Assembly (NCBI GenBank): GCA_958009055.1
Contig: OY253655.1
Span: 372,001 to 436,000, forward strand
Source of the DNA: Choricystis sp. odSpoLacu1
Lineage: Eukaryota; Chlorophyta; Trebouxiophyceae
Reading direction: 5' to 3'
Length of the DNA: 64,000 nt
Notes under the pieces: model-generated
Database searches by the model: none
Told to the model about the DNA's origin: nothing
The model's input: only the letters and a program-made list of their open reading frames with translations
Position numbers and translations under genes: made by a program
In this document: piece by piece, positions 61,101-64,000 of the stretch
Layout of the letters: every line of letters begins with the position of its first letter
How positions within the stretch are numbered: the first letter of the stretch is position 1

Positions 61101-63855
61101 TCAGTCTCCACTCGGCGGCCGCGACGGCGCACTGCCGTCGCCCTGCCGTGCCACGCGCCCGCTCGGGGTGCCGGGGCCGCCACCTCCTGTGGTCGCACCA
61201 CCGCCAGTCGTGACTGCTGGCGACAGCGGCACCCCCGCCGCCGCTTCAAACGGAGACGCAGCCGCCACCCCCACCGCGCCGCCACCGCCCGCCACGGAGG
61301 CGCCGCCCCCCCGCCTCGCGTCGGCCGGGGGCGCGGTCGGCGCAGTCGCCAGCCGGTCGTACACATCCTTGGCGGTGGGGCGGAGGGATGGATCCACACA
61401 GCGACAGTCGGCAATGACGGCGGCGACTTCGGCGGGGCATTCATCGGGCACGCGGATGGCGCGCAGTTGGCGCACGTGTGGGCGTTCACCTGTGACCACC
61501 TCCCACAACACGACGCCCAGCGAGTAGATGTCTGCTTTCTCGGACACGTGGGACCCGGACAACACCTCGGGTGCCGCCCAGTCAAACGTGCCCTCCATGG
61601 AGACGTGGGTCGCGTCGCGCGTCAGAATCTTGGCGAGGCCGACGTCGGCGACTTTGGCGGTGCCGTCGCGCCCGAGCAGAATGTTGGCCGACTTCAAGTC
61701 CAGGTGCATGACCTTCTTGCTGTGCATGAAGGCCAGGCCGCGCACGACGTCCAGGGCAACGGCGCGGCCGCGGCGGTACCAGGAGAAGACGTGCGCGGCG
61801 TCTTTTGACAGCGCGCGCCACAGGTCGCCGCGCGGAAGGTATTCGGTGACCAGCATGATGCGGCCCCCTGTGGCAGGGTCCTCCTCCAACGAAGCGCCCA
61901 AAAACTGCACCACATTCGTGTGGCGCAGGGCTTTCAGGATGGCGACTTCATTCGCAAACCGGGCGACTTCTTTGGGGGAGTGCCCCGTGACGAGTTTGAC
62001 CGCGACGTCGGTCACGCCCTGGTACCGCCCGCGGTAGACAGCACCAAAGCCACCGCACCCGAGCTGGATTCGGTTGCCAGCGCTGTCCACACATATCTCC
62101 ACATCCGAGGCCGCCATCTCCCAGCAGGGGGCGTCCGAGTGGGGCAGGTGGCCGGGGCGCGACGGCGACCACGCGGCGAGCGGGGCGCCGTCGGGGGGCG
62201 AGGGCGGGGCGATGGCGACACCATCCAGGTCTTTGCCGCCGGCGTGGCCGCCGCCCCTCAGCACGCGCAAGATGAAGGCTTTGGCGCCGCCGCCGCCGTA
62301 GCCGCCATCCGAGGAGGAGGCGCCGACGGAGTCGCCGTCGCCGTCGATGGACGCCGGGCCGCGCAGGCGCCGCCGCCGCCGGTAGATCAACGCCGCCGTC
62401 GCGGCGGCCGCCATGGCCAGCACGCCGGCTGCCGCCCCCAGGACGGCGCCAACGACGACGGAGGAGCGGTCGCCCGGGTCGGGGCCGCCGGAGGAGGGGG
62501 TGGCGCCAGCCAGGGAAGCGTTAGCGGGTGGAAACGACGGCAGGTCGGGGGGGGCGCCTCCGCCGCCAGACGAACTGTTGCTCATCTTATGGATGGTGTC
62601 CACCGCAGCCGTGATGGCGGCCCCGGTGGCCGCCCACGCGGTGGACGCGATGGCGTTGGGGTTGGTGGCTCCCGGTGCGCCGCCGGGAGAGTCGGCTGCA
62701 AAGGCCACGGGTTGGAACAGGCCCACCAGCGAGGGTGAGGGTGCGGGGGCGACGCCACCGGGAACAGGATCCGGCAACGAGGACGCGGACGGCGTGGCCC
62801 CCGGCCACAGGATGCCGTCCACTGTGTGCACCCACCCGTTGCACACCTGGCGAGACGACAGCACGCGCAGGCGCTGCCCCAGCTTGTCGCGCACGTACAG
62901 CGTGTCCCGGGGGCCGGTCTCGAACATCAAATCATAGTCGCCACGCGTCAGGTTGGACAGGCGGGTGCGCGCGACGCGGGCGCGCGCGAGGTCGGCCCGC
63001 GACGCGGACACAGGGAGGAGGCCGTACAGCAGCCAGGACGACTGCTTGTCGGGGGGGAGGCCTTGTTGAAAGTTGGTGACGAGCTGGCGTTCGATGCCTG
63101 GGGGTGGGAGAGTGGAGGTGGGGGGAGAGGGGTGAGTGCGCGTTTTTTTCTTTCTTTCTGTGTCCATCCCCTCCTGCACAAAACACACACACACACACAC
63201 ACACACCCGTGGACTTGTTGCCCGTCATCAAGCCGTCCCGCGTGACAAACGTTGTAAAGGGCGTGACGCCGACCTTGGGCAGCGAGGAGCGCAGTTCGCC
63301 CGCAGCAGCCGCCAGCGCAGACCGGGTGGCGGAGCCCGGGGAGGAAGGGAACGCGTCGTCCAGGGTGGCGGCGCAGTCGCCCAGCATGGGGGCGGGGGCC
63401 GGGGCGGGGCTGGGTGGCTCCTGTGGAGAGAGGGAGGGAAGGGAGGGAAGAGGGCGCGGGTGAGCGGTGCAGCTGCTCGGGACGCGCCCACCGCGGGCAA
63501 AGGAGCCGGCTTTTGGCGCCGTTTCTGCCGCCTCCCACCCCGCCGCCACGCCCGCACGCAAGCGTCCTACACTCCTTGTGCCACTGCCAGCCTGGGAGTG
63601 GCCAGCGTGGCAGCCTCGGGGTGGCTGGAGGGGGGCGGCACAAAGGGGAGCGGCGCGGAGCAGGGGCCGCCTGGCGCTACGGGAGGCGCAGCGGCACACA
63701 TTGCGCCCTGGTTCGGGTCGAGCAAGGCACGGAGCAGCTTGTGGCAGGTGGCCGAGGCGGCGGCGCGCGCCAACCGCCGGGTGGGCGGGGAGGGCACCAC
63801 GGGCGGAAAGAACGGCACGGACAAATGCGTCGCCACGGCCACCGCCTCGGGTCAC
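61101..63855 (-). CDS. Receptor-like kinase: extracellular FAS1 domain, TM, TKL kinase (5' end unresolved)
   Basis: Predicted exons are about 63855-63585, 63420-63207 and 63097-61101; the first exon opens without an ATG, so the 5' end is upstream. The extracellular part has a Cys-containing segment (CHKLLRALLDPNQGAMCAAA) and a fasciclin/FAS1 domain (CAATLDDAFPSSPG, TPFTTFVTRDGLMT, IERQLVTNFQQGLPPDKQSS, VCNGWVHTVDGILWPG). A TM helix follows (VVVGAVLGAAAGVLAMAAAA) with a YRRRRRLRG stop-transfer. The kinase has the loop LGCGGFGAVYRGRY, VAVKLV, VMHLDLKSANILLG, VADVGLAKIL and WAAPEVLSG. HRD is HLD and DFG is DVG, i.e. a non-RD TKL kinase. Plasma-membrane cell-wall sensing is inferred from FAS1. 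Confidence 0.85.
63184..63206. repeat. (AC)n microsatellite at a splice donor
   Basis: An AC tract on plus reads as GTGTGT on the minus strand, immediately after exon 2 of the receptor kinase. The donor GT is therefore the first of many equivalent GT units. Confidence 0.8.
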
Positions 63856-64000
63856 GCTCGCCGCCACCAGGCCGCGGGGTGCAGCGTGTCACTGAACCCA
63901 GTGCGCGGGCGGAGCTGTGTGCAAGTACGCCGGCCAGCACACACGACAAATGCACCCCCCACGACGACACACACAACACGCACCGCGCTTGCGCTCGCGA
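63856..64000. other. Right window edge, unresolved
   Basis: The last 145 bp probably contain an intron or upstream exon of the receptor kinase, since its first visible exon opens after a stop at 63854-63852 without an ATG. An acceptor-like TTCAG lies near 63894. Nothing further can be assigned. Confidence 0.35.

Noticed and set aside
1..64000. CRISPR arrays, insertion sequences, transposons or viral insertions
   Set aside because: I saw no regularly spaced direct repeats, transposase, integrase, reverse transcriptase or terminal repeat pairs; genes are ordinary eukaryotic with introns.
1..64000. tRNA or rRNA genes
   Set aside because: No cloverleaf with B-box-like GGTTCGA context or rRNA core sequence was noticed by eye. 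A tRNAscan run would be decisive.

Overview
The window is nuclear DNA from a GC-rich, gene-dense photosynthetic eukaryote, most likely a green alga (inference). Coding regions are interrupted by few, short spliceosomal introns (mostly about 75-310 bp, GT-AG with GTGAGT-type donors and CACACAG-type acceptors, plus one GC-AG). Several proteins start with plausible plastid transit peptides. The gene set fits the green lineage: glucan water dikinase, a PAO-like Rieske oxygenase, a lumen-type CtpA protease, bacterial-type plastid ribosomal protein uL6, SufD, a fibrillin-like protein and the plant-type photolyase/hydrolase fusion. I could not identify the genus. One run of 200 N (42737-42936) splits the window.

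Layout. 1-5.5 kb: a secreted Cys-rich protein and two tandem MFS anion/organic-acid-type transporters. 5.8-16.4 kb: a LysM membrane protein, an FHA protein, histone chaperone ASF1, a small protein, glucan water dikinase, a CYSTM protein and a PAO-like oxygenase. 16.8-28.6 kb: a two-module GH5 glycosidase whose second module has lost both catalytic glutamates, a pseudouridine synthase, a multipass membrane protein, a small ORF, the NEDD8 E2 UBC12 and a large unknown protein. 29-42.6 kb: elongation factor 3, an unknown helical protein, NPL4, a duplicated CPGH-motif protein, SufD, a MORN-repeat membrane protein, plastid uL6 and a PRCC-domain protein entering the gap. 42.9-53.5 kb: the CLC channel C-terminus, a small membrane protein, CtpA, a metallo-hydrolase-like protein, a fibrillin-like protein, a coiled-coil protein and a BK-type potassium channel. 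54-64 kb: splicing factor ISY1, a plastid-type membrane protein, a C2HC5-like zinc-finger protein, a small type I membrane protein, the photolyase/hydrolase fusion and a FAS1-TM-TKL receptor kinase running towards the right edge.

There is no operon logic; genes alternate strands with short divergent promoters (about 100-350 bp) and convergent 3' ends. Themes shared by unlinked genes are starch and cell-wall carbohydrate metabolism, plastid biogenesis and protein turnover (UBC12, NPL4, CtpA). A technical point affects many entries: in 14 genes the conserved reading frame is offset by exactly +1, and in nine of these the offset lies at a C/G run of 8-12. This most likely reflects inserted bases in the assembly; protein lengths below assume one base too many at each site. 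All starts and splice sites are predictions from sequence alone.
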